64,000 nucleotides of DNA from Kutzneria chonburiensis (GCF_028622115.1 NZ_CP097263.1:9807501-9871500), one strand, 5' to 3'. Numbered from the stretch's first letter, positions 1 to 7,786 are shown. Made by a program: numbers and translations. Notes: generated from the letters alone by a model not told the origin.

Positions 1-157
1 GATCACCGCTGCGTACGCTACCGTTCACAACGATCCCGACGGAGTTAACCCGAACCGGGAACCGGCGACACACCGCTCGCGCTGGGCGACGTCGGCCGCG
101 GCATGGTCGATCATGGACCGCGAGTGCGGGTCCGCGAACGAAGAAGGTGCACGAGGG

Positions 158-316
158 ATGAAAAGGGTACTCATCATCGCCGGTGCGGCGCTGGTCCTGT
201 TCGCGCTCATCGCCCAACCGGCGGCTTCCGCGGGCTGGGTGAAGGAGATCCTGGGCGGCCTTGGTAACGCTGCGCAGGCGATCATCACGTTCGTGCGCGA
301 ACTCGTCCCCTCATGA
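158..316 (+). CDS. small hypothetical membrane or secreted peptide
   Basis: This is a 52-residue ORF that I do not recognise. The N-terminus MKRVLIIAGAALVLFALIAQ is a positively charged start followed by a hydrophobic stretch of about 17 residues. An Ala-Ser-Ala motif near residues 22-25 could be a signal-peptidase site. The remaining about 28 residues look like an amphipathic helix and have no Cys. An in-frame ATG lies 45 nt upstream, but the start at 158 is preferred because AGAAGG lies about 10 nt upstream and the hydrophobic segment then sits at the N-terminus. It could be a small secreted peptide or a one-helix membrane protein; nothing in the flanks assigns a role. Confidence 0.5.
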   Translation: MKRVLIIAGAALVLFALIAQPAASAGWVKEILGGLGNAAQAIITFVRELVPS

Positions 317-484
317 CACCTGCTCGGCCGATTGCGCAAAGTAGTCGGCCCGGGCACAGTTCCACCGACCGGGTGCATTAACCCCGATCACGCCCTGGTA
401 ACGGGAATCGGGTCTAGCGGTGCTCCGGCGGAACGCAATACGGTTCGCAGGCGTTGGGTGATCATCAGCCATGAGGAGGCACGG

Positions 485-976
485 ATGGTCGAAGACTCCG
501 GGGTCGACGAGCTCGTCAGGCAGTGGACTGCCGAGCGGTCGCAGGACGCCGAGCTTCAAGAGGTGAATCGGATCAAGTCCCAGTGGCTTGCCGAGACGCC
601 GTCCGTGCCGCGGCAGCGGCCCGGAATTCCCGCCCAGCGGGGCGGTCGGGGCAGCGCGCGTGGCCTGTTCGAGGTGGACGCGGTCGACCCGGCCTACCTG
701 GCCGCCATGCGCAAGCGGCTGCCCGGGGTGCCCGACGAGCTGCTCACCGAGGTGGCGACGTGCTGGCAGCTGGCCGGCGCCGTCGAAGAGGCCGAGGCCT
801 GGTGGGACGCCGGCATCAGCCCGCTCGACCAGCGTGCGCTCGACTACCGCGCGGCCGGCCTGGCGCCGTCCGACCTGGCGCGCCGACTCGGCCCGCTCAC
901 CGTGCTGGAGCATCTGCGTCGGGGCAGTGCGGCAGCGTGGTGCGTGGCCCGGCTCAACCGGCAGCAGCGTCCCTGA
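485..976 (+). CDS. hypothetical protein, helical, actinobacterial
   Basis: This is a 163-residue protein of unknown function. The ATG at 485 is chosen because a strong ribosome site (GAGGAGG, 473-479) lies 5 nt upstream; the open frame extends further back but without coding character. The N-terminal 45 residues are charged and probably disordered. From about residue 55 on, the sequence looks like a compact helical domain (DPAYLAAMRKRLPGVPDELL... and a Trp-Trp pair in EAEAWWDAGIS). There is no signal peptide, membrane segment or catalytic motif. The next gene downstream is a cell-wall hydrolase on the same strand 66 nt away, but co-transcription is not evident. Confidence 0.6.
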   Translation: MVEDSGVDELVRQWTAERSQDAELQEVNRIKSQWLAETPSVPRQRPGIPAQRGGRGSARGLFEVDAVDPAYLAAMRKRLPGVPDELLTEVATCWQLAGAVEEAEAWWDAGISPLDQRALDYRAAGLAPSDLARRLGPLTVLEHLRRGSAAAWCVARLNRQQRP

Positions 977-1022
977 ATCAGGCGAACCGGCGGTGAGTCG
1001 CCGCCGGTAACCAGTGGTTTTG

Positions 1023-1042
1023 AGGCTACTTATGAGTAGCCT
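1023..1042. promoter_or_regulatory. 20-bp inverted repeat abutting the transglycosylase start
   Basis: Perfect 8-bp arms AGGCTACT / AGTAGCCT enclose a 4-nt loop TATG. The dyad ends one base before the first candidate GTG start of the downstream transglycosylase gene. It is too short and too AT-rich in the loop for a good terminator of the preceding gene, so an operator or promoter element is more likely. The core CTACT...AGTAG recurs upstream of the DUF3152 gene at about 7763-7786. Confidence 0.4.
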
Positions 1043-1879
1043 GTGGTGATGGCGATCCAGCAGTCCGAGTCGACGGCGCCACCGTCCGCTCGCCCACCGA
1101 AGGTGGTGTTCCGGCTGCTGGTTGTCCTTCTCGTGCTCGCGGTGGCGGGCGCGGCGCTGTGGCTGGTCGATCGGGCCAGCACGCCCACGCCTCATCCCGT
1201 CGCGGTCGACTTCCCCGCACTGCACGTCGCACCGGCACCGGTGTCCGTGGGTGCGGCGGCGCCGGCCACCGACGCCGCGCAGCCGTCGGCCCAGGCCAGC
1301 GCGGCCGGCCGGCAGGAGACCGCCGACGCCTGGCTGGCCCGCGTGGCCGGCGCCACCGGCATCCCGGCCCGTGCCCTGCGCGCGTACGCCAATGCCGACC
1401 TGACCATGGCCAAGGTGCAGCCCGGCTGCCACCTGCCGTGGACCTTCCTGGCCGGCGTCGGGCGCATCGAGTCCGACCACGGCCGTTTCGGCGGGGCAAC
1501 GCTGGCCGCCAATGGTGACGAGACCCGGCCCATCATCGGCGTGCCGCTCAACGGCTCCGGCGTGGCCGACATCTCCGACACCGACGGCGGCCGCCTCGAC
1601 GGCGACGCCGTGCACGACCGGGCCGTCGGCCCCATGCAGTTCATCCCGTCCACCTGGCGGAACTGGGCCTCGGACGGCAACGGCGACGGGGTCGCCAACC
1701 CGCAGAACATCGACGACGCCGCCGTGGCCGCGGCCCGCTACCTGTGCGCAGGCGGCCGCGACCTGGCCACCGCCTCGGGGTGGTGGGCGGCCGTGCTGTC
1801 GTACAACAACTCGGTGGAATACGGACAGAAGGTCTTCGCGGTGGCCGATGCCGCCGCCAAGGCCAGTGCGAGTCGCTGA
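1043..1879 (+). CDS. membrane-anchored lytic murein transglycosylase
   Basis: The product (278 aa) is a peptidoglycan-cleaving lytic transglycosylase of the SLT_2/MltB-like type common in actinobacteria. A short cytoplasmic N-terminus is followed by one membrane helix (about residues 23-43), a Pro/Ala-rich linker, and a catalytic domain from about 95. The expected catalytic Glu is E143 in GVGRIESDHG, followed by the family's AVGPMQFIPSTW block (about 194-205) and an EF-hand-like DGNGDGVANPQNIDDA segment. YNNS near the C-terminus is also typical. It should act outside the membrane on cell-wall glycan strands. Starts at 1043, 1046 (GTG) or 1049 (ATG) cannot be separated. Function is inferred from motif recognition; which strands it cleaves is unknown. 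Confidence 0.85.
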   Translation: MVMAIQQSESTAPPSARPPKVVFRLLVVLLVLAVAGAALWLVDRASTPTPHPVAVDFPALHVAPAPVSVGAAAPATDAAQPSAQASAAGRQETADAWLARVAGATGIPARALRAYANADLTMAKVQPGCHLPWTFLAGVGRIESDHGRFGGATLAANGDETRPIIGVPLNGSGVADISDTDGGRLDGDAVHDRAVGPMQFIPSTWRNWASDGNGDGVANPQNIDDAAVAAARYLCAGGRDLATASGWWAAVLSYNNSVEYGQKVFAVADAAAKASASR

Positions 1880-1903
1880 CCCGTCGGTGTTACCGTCGAC
1901 AGC

Positions 1904-2290
1904 GTGGTTCGAGGTCTGCTCGCCCCCCGCTGGCTGCTGGTCCATCTGCTGGCCATCGCGGCCGTGGTCGTGTGCTTCCGGCTCGGCTGGTGGCAGTGGG
2001 ACCGGTCGCAGGAGTCGTCCGGCACCCTGCAGAACCTCGGCTACGCCTTGCAGTGGCCCCTGTTCGGCCTGTTCGTCCCGTTCATGTACTGGCGGATGTG
2101 GAAGCTGGACAAGGAACGCCGCGCCGCGGAGGCGTCTCGGATCGTGGACGCCCCGGTCGTCGACGATGCCCCCAAGCCTCGCCGTTCGCCGACCGAGTGG
2201 CGGACCGCCGCGCCGGCCGACCAGGTCGACGACGCGATGGCGGAGTACAACAGCTACCTCGCGGCGCTGAGCGCGAGAGACGGAGAGTAA
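1904..2290 (+). CDS. conserved actinobacterial membrane protein paired with DUF3817
   Basis: This is a 128-residue protein with a first hydrophobic helix at about 8-27 (WLLVHLLAIAAVVVCFRLGW), a WQWDRSQ segment resembling the periplasmic start of SURF1-like proteins, and a second hydrophobic stretch at about 47-62 (PLFGLFVPFMYWRMW). The C-terminal half is a charged cytoplasmic tail. I know this arrangement next to DUF3817 genes in actinobacteria but not a function. The next start is only 4 nt downstream of this stop, so the two are almost certainly one operon. The GTG at 1904 has no Shine-Dalgarno; a -10-like TACCGT lies 7 nt upstream, which suggests a leaderless transcript. Confidence 0.7.
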   Translation: MVRGLLAPRWLLVHLLAIAAVVVCFRLGWWQWDRSQESSGTLQNLGYALQWPLFGLFVPFMYWRMWKLDKERRAAEASRIVDAPVVDDAPKPRRSPTEWRTAAPADQVDDAMAEYNSYLAALSARDGE

Positions 2291-2294
2291 GTCG

Positions 2295-2609
2295 ATGAAG
2301 GGGTCCCTCGCCCGCTTCCGGTTCATGGCCTACCTGACCGGTGTCGGCCTGCTCGTGCTGACCGTCGGCGTGATCCTGAAGTACGCGGCCGACGCGCCGA
2401 CCCTGGTCGCGGTGGTCGGCCCGATCCACGGCTTCCTGTACATGATCTACCTGGTGTGCGCGTTCGACCTGTCGCTGAAGAGCAAGTGGCCGCCGCTGTA
2501 CACGCTGGGCGTGCTGCTGGCCGGCACCATCCCGTTCCTGTCCTTCGTGGCCGAGCGCAAGGTGACCCATCGGGTCACGGCTCAGCTGGAGCAAACCGCC
2601 GCAGCGTGA
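2295..2609 (+). CDS. DUF3817 family integral membrane protein
   Basis: This is a 104-residue protein with three hydrophobic segments (about residues 12-32, 35-60 and 68-88). The conserved GPIHGFLYMIYLVCAFDLSLKSKW-type centre identifies the DUF3817 family. No biochemical function is established for the family as far as I know. The ATG at 2295 has a GGAGAG ribosome site 8-13 nt upstream that overlaps the end of the preceding gene, so translation is probably coupled. Length is normal for the family. Confidence 0.8.
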   Translation: MKGSLARFRFMAYLTGVGLLVLTVGVILKYAADAPTLVAVVGPIHGFLYMIYLVCAFDLSLKSKWPPLYTLGVLLAGTIPFLSFVAERKVTHRVTAQLEQTAAA

Positions 2610-2643
2610 CGCGGCGGTAACGCGGCGGACCTAGACTCCGCCG

Positions 2644-3957
2644 ATGACCGTGCACCCTGTGGATCAGCGGCTCCCTGCTGGCCAGCTGCTCACGTTCGGC
2701 CTCCAGCACGTGCTCGCCATGTACGCGGGAGCGGTGGCCGTGCCGCTCATCGTCGGCGGCGCGATGCATCTGTCCACTGCGGACATCGGCTATCTGGTCA
2801 ACGCCGACCTGCTGGTGTCCGGCGTGGCGACCCTGTTGCAGTGCCTCGGCGTCTGGGTCTTCGGGGCCCGGCTGCCGATCATGCAGGGCTGCACCTTCGC
2901 CGCCGTGACGCCGATGGTGATGATCGGCACCACCGGCGGCGGGCTGCCCGCCGGCTACGGCGCGATCATCGTGTCGGGGCTGATGGTGGTGCTGATCGCG
3001 CCCTACTTCGCCAAGTTGACGCGGTTCTTCCCGCCGGTGGTCACTGGCACGATCATCCTGGTGATCGGCGTGTCCCTGCTGCCGGTCGCGGTCGGCTGGG
3101 CCGCCGGCGGCGTCGGGTCGCCCGGCTTCGGCAAGCCGATCAACCTGGCGGTGGCCTTCGGTGTGCTGGTGCTCGTGGTGTTGGTGCACCGGTTCGTGCC
3201 CGGGCTGATCGGCCGGATCGCCGTGCTGGTCGGCATCGTGGTCGGCACGGTCGCGGCGATTCCGTTGGGGCTGGCCGACTTCTCCGGCATCGGCGGGGCG
3301 CCGGCGATCGAGGTGACCACGCCGTTCCACTTCGGACTGCCGACCTTCGAACCGGGCGCGATCATCGCATTCGTGATCGTCATGTTGGTGACGATGACCG
3401 AGACCAGCGGCAGCGTGCTGGCCATCGGCGACATCGTGGACCGGCCGGTGGACAGCCGCACGCTGACCAGGGCGCTGCGGGCCGACGGCCTGTCGAGCTT
3501 GTTGGGCGGCGTGTTCAACACCTTCCCGTACACCGCGTTCGGGCAGAACGTGGGTCTGGTCGCGCTGACCCGGGTGCGCAGCCGGTACGTGGTCGCCACC
3601 GCCGGCGGGATTCTGGTGCTGCTGGGGCTGTTCCCGATCCTGGGGCAGATCGTCGCCTCGGTGCCGTCGCCCGTGCTCGGCGGGGCCGGCATCGTCATGT
3701 TCGGCTCGGTCGCGGCCGGCGGCGTCCGCATGCTTCGGCAGGTGAACTTCGACGGCAATTCCAACCTGATGATCGTCGCCGTTGCCTTGGGGATCGGCCT
3801 GGTGCCGGTGGCCGCGCCGACCGTCTACGCCCAGTTCCCCGGTTGGTTCCAGACCATCATGAACTCGGGCATCAGCGCCGGCAGCATCGCCGCCGTCGTC
3901 CTCAACCTGCTCTTCAACGGTGTGAAGTCAAGCACTCAACCATCAGAGATGAAATAG
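2644..3957 (+). CDS. NCS2 family nucleobase:cation symporter (uracil/xanthine/urate permease)
   Basis: This 437-residue polytopic protein is predicted to import a nucleobase with H+ or Na+. The family hallmarks are visible: about 12-14 hydrophobic segments, the FGLQHVLAMYAG start, LPIMQGCTFAAVTPM in the first half, METSGSVLAIGDI-type substrate-binding sequence (TMTETSGSVLAIGD), and the NCS2 signature QNVGLVALTRVRSRYVV. The substrate cannot be fixed from the sequence; the xanthine/urate clade (PbuX/PucJK/UacT-like) is the best guess. There is no Shine-Dalgarno; TAGACT lies 6 nt before the ATG, suggesting a leaderless mRNA. The gene's 3' end overlaps a long inverted repeat that probably controls the following nitroreductase gene. 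Confidence 0.88.
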   Translation: MTVHPVDQRLPAGQLLTFGLQHVLAMYAGAVAVPLIVGGAMHLSTADIGYLVNADLLVSGVATLLQCLGVWVFGARLPIMQGCTFAAVTPMVMIGTTGGGLPAGYGAIIVSGLMVVLIAPYFAKLTRFFPPVVTGTIILVIGVSLLPVAVGWAAGGVGSPGFGKPINLAVAFGVLVLVVLVHRFVPGLIGRIAVLVGIVVGTVAAIPLGLADFSGIGGAPAIEVTTPFHFGLPTFEPGAIIAFVIVMLVTMTETSGSVLAIGDIVDRPVDSRTLTRALRADGLSSLLGGVFNTFPYTAFGQNVGLVALTRVRSRYVVATAGGILVLLGLFPILGQIVASVPSPVLGGAGIVMFGSVAAGGVRMLRQVNFDGNSNLMIVAVALGIGLVPVAAPTVYAQFPGWFQTIMNSGISAGSIAAVVLNLLFNGVKSSTQPSEMK

Positions 3958-3971
3958 TTGAGCGCTTGACT
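3926..3971. promoter_or_regulatory. imperfect 15-bp inverted repeat, candidate operator before the nitroreductase gene
   Basis: Arms AGTCAAGCACTCAAC (3926-3940) and GTTGAGCGCTTGACT (3957-3971) match at 14 of 15 positions and are separated by 16 nt of AT-rich sequence. The left arm and spacer lie inside the end of the permease gene, and the right arm ends 14 nt before the ATG at 3986. Size and placement fit a repressor site (MarR/TetR/ArsR type). No regulator gene is adjacent. Confidence 0.5.
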
Positions 3972-3985
3972 AAGTTGTGCGGAGC

Positions 3986-4594
3986 ATGACTTCGACGCTG
4001 ACCGACGTCCTCGAGCTCGAGCGCTCCGCCCAGGAACTGCTGTTCCACGAGGCCCGCACCGCCAACACGTTCACCGACGAGCCCGTCTCCGACGAGCAGC
4101 TGCGGGCCATCTACGACCTGGTCAAGTGGGCCCCGACCAGCATGAACATCCAGCCCCTCCGGGTGACGTTCGTTCGGTCGGTGCAGGCTCGGGCCCGGTT
4201 GCTGCCGCACATGGCCGAGGGCAACCGGGCCAAGACCGGCGCGGCCCCGGTCGTGGCCATCCTGTCCGCCGACAGCGACTTCCACGAGCACCTGCACCGG
4301 ACGTTGCCGCACGTGCCCAACGCCAAGGACCGCTTCCCCGAGGTGTCCCGGCGCGAGGACATGGCCCGCTTCAACGCCCTGCTCCAGGTCGGCTACTTCA
4401 TCCTCGGCGTCCGCGCCGCCGGTCTCGCCGCCGGCCCCATGACCGGCTTCGACGCCGCCGCCGTGCGCCAGGAGTTCTTCGCCGACGGCACCCAGGAGCC
4501 GCTGGTGATCGTCAACATCGGCAAGCCCGGCCCCGACGCCTGGTACCCGCGCCTGCCCCGCCTCGACTACGACGACGCCGTCCAGGTGCTCTGA
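3986..4594 (+). CDS. nitroreductase family protein, RutE/malonic semialdehyde reductase-like
   Basis: This is a flavin-dependent nitroreductase-fold enzyme (202 aa). The N-terminal EARTANTFTDEPVSDEQLRAIYDLVKWAPTSMNIQPLR matches the RutE/HadB-RutE subgroup, which reduces malonic semialdehyde to 3-hydroxypropionate in pyrimidine breakdown; FMN-binding Arg/Ser/Asn residues lie in this region. GFDAAAVRQEFF and a C-terminal P-R-L-[DE]-Y-D are also typical. The ATG at 3986 is chosen over GTG 3977 because GGAG precedes it and the protein aligns from there. Its position behind a nucleobase permease suggests pyrimidine use, but no other rut genes are present, so the physiological substrate is open. 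Confidence 0.75.
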   Translation: MTSTLTDVLELERSAQELLFHEARTANTFTDEPVSDEQLRAIYDLVKWAPTSMNIQPLRVTFVRSVQARARLLPHMAEGNRAKTGAAPVVAILSADSDFHEHLHRTLPHVPNAKDRFPEVSRREDMARFNALLQVGYFILGVRAAGLAAGPMTGFDAAAVRQEFFADGTQEPLVIVNIGKPGPDAWYPRLPRLDYDDAVQVL

Positions 4595-4598
4595 GCGC

Positions 4599-5342
4599 TC
4601 AGAGTCGGACCGGCACCGGCACGATCCAGCGGTCGATATTGGTGTCGGCCAAGGACTTCGCCACGAGTGTGTCCTGGACCCGGGCGTCGGGCCCGGCGGC
4701 CCGGGCGTCGGGCCCGGCGGCCCGGGCGGCGATGGCCTCCTTGGCCGCGATGTCCGCACGGATCGCCTCCTCGGCTTCCCCGCGGGTCAGATACACCGCC
4801 ACCGGCGACGTGATCTCGCGACCGCCGCCGGTCTTGGTCCGCACCACGACCGCGTGCACGTGTCGAAAACCCTGCACCGGCTCGGGATCGTCGGTCAGCG
4901 CGTCGACGAGGTCGCCCAGCGGGATCGCCGGGCCGGTCGGCCGCCACTCCGGGAAAGCGCTGGGCACGTGGTACGTCGGCTCGAAGGGCATCGGCAGCAT
5001 CTTCGCCGCCGTCGCCTCCGGGCCGAGGTCGCTCTGCTCGTCCTCCTGCCACGCGAAGCTGTTGGCGCACACGTAATCCCGGATGTTGCCCGACTCCAGC
5101 ACGAACGCGTCCGGCGGGAATTCCTCGTCCTCACGGGGAAAACGCACGACCAGACCGTCGTAAGTGGACCGGATGCACTGCTGATCCACGTTCTTGAACA
5201 ACAGGTCCAGCCGCGTCGGTTCACCGGTCTCCACCGCGGACAGCAGCAACTGTCGGTGGGACACGAATTGCCGCCAGATCCGGACGCGCCGGTCGGTGCG
5301 GAAGAGGACCTCGCCCGGGACTCGGTCGTCGTGTGCGTGCAT
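4599..5342 (-). CDS. hypothetical protein with GPDARAA repeat near the C-terminus
   Basis: This is a 247-residue soluble protein that I do not recognise. The start MHAHDDRVPGEVLFRTDRRVRIWRQ is preferred to the longer open frame because upstream residues are out-of-phase shadow sequence. The body (about 20-190) has mixed alpha/beta character with several Trp and acidic patches (FPREDEEFPPDAFVLESGNIRDYV) and no signal peptide. Near the C-terminus the heptad GPDARAA occurs twice, encoded by a perfect 21-bp tandem repeat (4681-4722). The gene is divergent from 5349-5711 with only 6 nt between the two start codons. Confidence 0.6.
   Translation of the reverse strand: MHAHDDRVPGEVLFRTDRRVRIWRQFVSHRQLLLSAVETGEPTRLDLLFKNVDQQCIRSTYDGLVVRFPREDEEFPPDAFVLESGNIRDYVCANSFAWQEDEQSDLGPEATAAKMLPMPFEPTYHVPSAFPEWRPTGPAIPLGDLVDALTDDPEPVQGFRHVHAVVVRTKTGGGREITSPVAVYLTRGEAEEAIRADIAAKEAIAARAAGPDARAAGPDARVQDTLVAKSLADTNIDRWIVPVPVRL
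4681..4722. repeat. 21-bp tandem duplication inside a coding region
   Basis: Two adjacent copies of a 21-bp GC-rich unit (starting CGGGCGTCGGGCCCG) are identical over their full length. They encode two GPDARAA heptads in the minus-strand hypothetical protein and keep its frame. Repeat-number variation here would add or remove 7 residues. Confidence 0.75.
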
Positions 5343-5348
5343 GCGGCC

Positions 5349-5711
5349 ATGCTGGCAGAGAGATCGACACCGGCGACACGGGATAATTCGGAGGCAACGC
5401 CCGACTGGCGGGACTGGTTCCAGGTGTTCGACGGCGGGGTGTTCGACGGCGGCCACGACCCGTGGGCGCGGGCCGAGCAGCGCGGTGATGTCGTCCGGCT
5501 GACACTCGATGTCGGCGAGACTCTCGATGCCGACAAGGCCGACAGCCCGTTCTTCGACGTGCCGGTCGACCGGCTCCGAGAGCTGCTCACGCAGGCCGAG
5601 CAGCACCTGGTCGAATTCCACGCCCTGGCCACGGAGTGGCTCCGCCGGCAACTGCCCGAGCACGCCGAGGCCGTGAGCGCCGCCCTGCGCCACGCGCTGG
5701 ACCTGCGGTAG
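5349..5711 (+). CDS. hypothetical acidic protein
   Basis: This is a 120-residue protein of unknown function. The sequence is acidic and probably helical in its C-terminal half (VDRLRELLTQAEQHLVEFHALATEWLRRQLPEHAEAV), with no signal peptide, Cys or membrane segment. The ATG at 5349 lies 6 nt from the start of the divergent hypothetical gene. No ribosome site is visible, so a leaderless start or one of the upstream GTG codons is possible. Coding character (GC3) begins at about this point. Confidence 0.5.
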   Translation: MLAERSTPATRDNSEATPDWRDWFQVFDGGVFDGGHDPWARAEQRGDVVRLTLDVGETLDADKADSPFFDVPVDRLRELLTQAEQHLVEFHALATEWLRRQLPEHAEAVSAALRHALDLR

Positions 5712-5720
5712 AGGGCGGTT

Positions 5721-5750
5721 TTGTCGGGCGTGACCCGGTGTGGTTAGACT
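5721..5750 (+). promoter_or_regulatory. candidate promoter of the cold-shock gene
   Basis: TTGTCG (5721-5726) and TAGACT (5745-5750) are separated by 18 nt and resemble vegetative sigma -35/-10 boxes. Transcription from here would give a 5' leader of about 150 nt before the csp start, a length typical of cold-shock mRNAs whose leaders act in temperature response. The leader contains a comparatively AT-rich stretch around 5757-5780. Confidence 0.4.
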
Positions 5751-5909
5751 GGTGACGGTCGTTGATTTTGTGTCCGTGTTTCACCACGCGTTCGCGAGTC
5801 AGTGTCGTCGGGCGTATGGATTTTCCTCCAGGAAGAGCTCTCCCGCCGCAAGCGGCTCGGTCCGCCGCAGCCGCGGTGGGCCGCAAGCAACACCTGTTGA
5901 GGAGACACC

Positions 5910-6113
5910 ATGGCTGAGGGCACCGTGAAGTGGTTCAACTCGGAGAAGGGCTTCGGCTTCATCTCCCCGGACGGCGGCGGCGCCGACCTGTTCGTGCACT
6001 ACTCGGAGATCCAGGGCAACGGCTTCAAGTCGCTCGAGGAGAACCAGCGCGTGCGCTTCGAGGTCGGCCAGGGCCAGAAGGGCCCGCAGGCCCAGGGCGT
6101 CAGCGCCCTCTGA
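5910..6113 (+). CDS. cspA: cold-shock protein (CspA family)
   Basis: This is a 67-residue single-domain nucleic-acid-binding protein of the CspA family. It has the RNP1-like [11 protein letters not shown] and RNP2-like [10 protein letters not shown] motifs, and the start [18 protein letters not shown] is that of actinobacterial Csps. It binds single-stranded RNA/DNA and acts as an RNA chaperone; whether it is cold-induced or constitutive cannot be told. GAGGAGA lies 7 nt upstream of the ATG. A strong hairpin terminator follows 15 nt after the stop. Confidence 0.95.
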   Translation: MAEGTVKWFNSEKGFGFISPDGGGADLFVHYSEIQGNGFKSLEENQRVRFEVGQGQKGPQAQGVSAL

Positions 6114-6128
6114 GCCTCGCCTCGTGAC

Positions 6129-6164
6129 ATCCGCGCCCGGTGGCAGCTGCCGCCGGGCGCGGAT
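6129..6164 (+). terminator. csp terminator hairpin
   Basis: A 16-bp GC-rich stem (ATCCGCGCCCGG... with one G-U) closes a 4-nt AGCT loop and is followed by TTTCTGT. It separates the cold-shock gene from the convergent hypothetical gene whose stop is at 6171, and could serve both directions. Confidence 0.8.
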
Positions 6165-6170
6165 TTCTGT

Positions 6171-6695
6171 CTAGAAGTCGGCGGCGATCGCGTAGGTGGC
6201 GAGCCGGTCGGCCAGATGCCGGCGGTCCTGCTGATGGTGGCAACGGGCCTGAGGATGGCTCGGCGCGTCGGCCATGGTGTCGGAGACGAACCGCGACACG
6301 ACCCACGGCGGCGGGGCGGGATCGTCACCGCCGAGCCGGGAGACCACGATCGGCGACTCGGTGGGATCGGTCTCGACCTGCACGGCCCAGCCGTCCCGCT
6401 CGCTCCACACCAGCATCAGGTCACGAGGCCCCGGCGCGGTCAGTCCGATGTACGCGGTCGCGGTGTCGCTGACCTCGCACGACGTGCCGGCGGCGGACTC
6501 GCCGACCGCGCTGGCCACGGCCCGCAGATAGCCGTTGAGCCCGAGCGTCAGGGCCCGCGTGACGTCGCCCCGGACGTCGTCATCGGCCAGACCTAGCATT
6601 GCTAGCAACGTGCCCCGGTCCTCGGCGTCGAGGGCGTGCCCGGCGACGGTCCGGGCGGCCATTTCCTGCTGTGTTCGCACGCGGTTCGACGTCAT
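6171..6695 (-). CDS. hypothetical protein, probably DUF6292 family
   Basis: This is a 174-residue soluble protein. The start MTSNRVRTQQEMAART is chosen where codon bias begins; the frame stays open upstream without coding character. The core (LGLNGYLRAVASAVG, CEVSDTATAYIGL, RDLMLVWSERDGWAVQVE) resembles DUF6292 proteins that are frequent in Pseudonocardiaceae and of unknown function; I make this family call from memory with moderate confidence. A His/Gln-rich tail (HPQARCHHQQDRRH) is present. It is followed on the same strand by no obvious partner, and the next upstream gene is the DUF3152 protein. Confidence 0.6.
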   Translation of the reverse strand: MTSNRVRTQQEMAARTVAGHALDAEDRGTLLAMLGLADDDVRGDVTRALTLGLNGYLRAVASAVGESAAGTSCEVSDTATAYIGLTAPGPRDLMLVWSERDGWAVQVETDPTESPIVVSRLGGDDPAPPPWVVSRFVSDTMADAPSHPQARCHHQQDRRHLADRLATYAIAADF

Positions 6696-6816
6696 ATCGC
6701 CGTTCCCGTCTCCGGCCGGATCGCGGCCGGGTCGGATCGCCGGGGGCCGACGGCCGCTCCAGCGGCGGACGTGCGAGGTGCCCCCGCGACACCCCGACCG
6801 TACCCCAGGCCGCGGC

Positions 6817-7758
6817 TCACCGACCCTGGCCGGCGACCGGGAACGGCCACGGATTCGGCTGGCAGACCTTGCCGTCACGGGGAATCACGATGCCCTGCGG
6901 GTTCTGTGTGGTGAGGTCGGCAAGGTCGTTGTTGGCCGTAGAAAGGGTTTGCTGCATCATCACCGGCGCCAGCCCGCCGTTCTCGGCGCACGGCTGGTGG
7001 TTGCCGCCGAAGAAGTGCCCGACCTCGTGGTTCACCGCGTACTGCTGGTACAGCAGGATGTTGCCCTGGAACGCCACCGCGCCGCGTTCCCAGCGGGCGT
7101 CGTTGAGATAGACGTTGTCGCCCAGCCGGCACGACGTGTCGTACGGGATGTCGAAGCCGCAGACCTTGCCGTCACGGGTGGTCTGCTGCGAGGCGAGCCG
7201 GATGTGCAGGTCGGCCTGCCCGGAATCGACGCGCTTGAGGGAGATCTGGCCGCCGCCGATCCAGCTCTTGGGGTTGGACAACGTGTTCTGCACGGTCTCG
7301 GCGAACAACGCGTCGCCGCCGACCGGCTGGAAACCGTCCTCGACCTCGACGGCGTACGTCGTCAGCCTGCCCTTGCCGACCTGGGCGGACGTCCCCGGCA
7401 CGACGTGGAACGTCCCCTTGCCGACCGCCGGGATCGGGCCGCCGTCCGGCAGCTGGGCCGAGGCGAGCTGCTGGGCGAACCTGGCGCCGGGCGGGGCCTC
7501 GCCGATCGACACCGGCGACGAGGTGCCGGCCACGACCGGCGACGGCGTCGGCTCGGCCGGCGGCTCCTCCTTCACGATCCGGAAGGCGGTGATCGCGGTC
7601 AGGGCGATGACCAGCGGAAATGCGTACACCAGCCAACCCGCCCCGGGCTTGCGGCGAGCCGGGCGAGGCGGCTCGGCCGGCGCGGCGAGCGGCCGCACCG
7701 TCCGCCGCGCGTGTTGCCGGGCCTGCCGTAGTCGGCCGCCGGCCGAAAGTCGCGCCAT
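6817..7758 (-). CDS. DUF3152 domain protein, membrane-anchored metalloprotease-like
   Basis: This is a 313-residue protein with an Arg/Pro-rich cytoplasmic N-terminus, one membrane helix at about 42-62 (GWLVYAFPLVIALTAITAFRI), a Pro-rich linker, and an extracellular DUF3152 domain from about 110 to the end. It contains the zincin-like HEVGHFFGGNHQPC (about residue 252), consistent with an HExxH-type zinc protease fold (H-E-V-G-H-x5-H). Cys residues in the domain may form disulphides. DUF3152 proteins are common in actinobacteria; their substrate is not known. The start ATG is right after an inverted repeat (about 7763-7786). Confidence 0.85.
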   Translation of the reverse strand: MARLSAGGRLRQARQHARRTVRPLAAPAEPPRPARRKPGAGWLVYAFPLVIALTAITAFRIVKEEPPAEPTPSPVVAGTSSPVSIGEAPPGARFAQQLASAQLPDGGPIPAVGKGTFHVVPGTSAQVGKGRLTTYAVEVEDGFQPVGGDALFAETVQNTLSNPKSWIGGGQISLKRVDSGQADLHIRLASQQTTRDGKVCGFDIPYDTSCRLGDNVYLNDARWERGAVAFQGNILLYQQYAVNHEVGHFFGGNHQPCAENGGLAPVMMQQTLSTANNDLADLTTQNPQGIVIPRDGKVCQPNPWPFPVAGQGR

Positions 7759-7762
7759 ACGG

Positions 7763-7786
7763 ACTACTACGCGCGAGTAGGTAGTT
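7763..7786. promoter_or_regulatory. inverted repeat at the DUF3152 promoter
   Basis: ACTACTAC and GTAGGTAGT form an imperfect dyad (one bulged G) around GCGCGA, ending 5 nt upstream of the DUF3152 ATG and next to the stop of the MFS gene. The CTACT/AGTAG half-sites recall the dyad at 1023-1042. It is probably a promoter or operator element. Confidence 0.35.

Noticed and set aside
311-2326. 671-codon minus-strand open frame
   Set aside because: It is antisense to four genes with good bias, start contexts and recognisable domains; its translation is Arg/Gly/Pro-rich with no domain. It is a GC-rich shadow.
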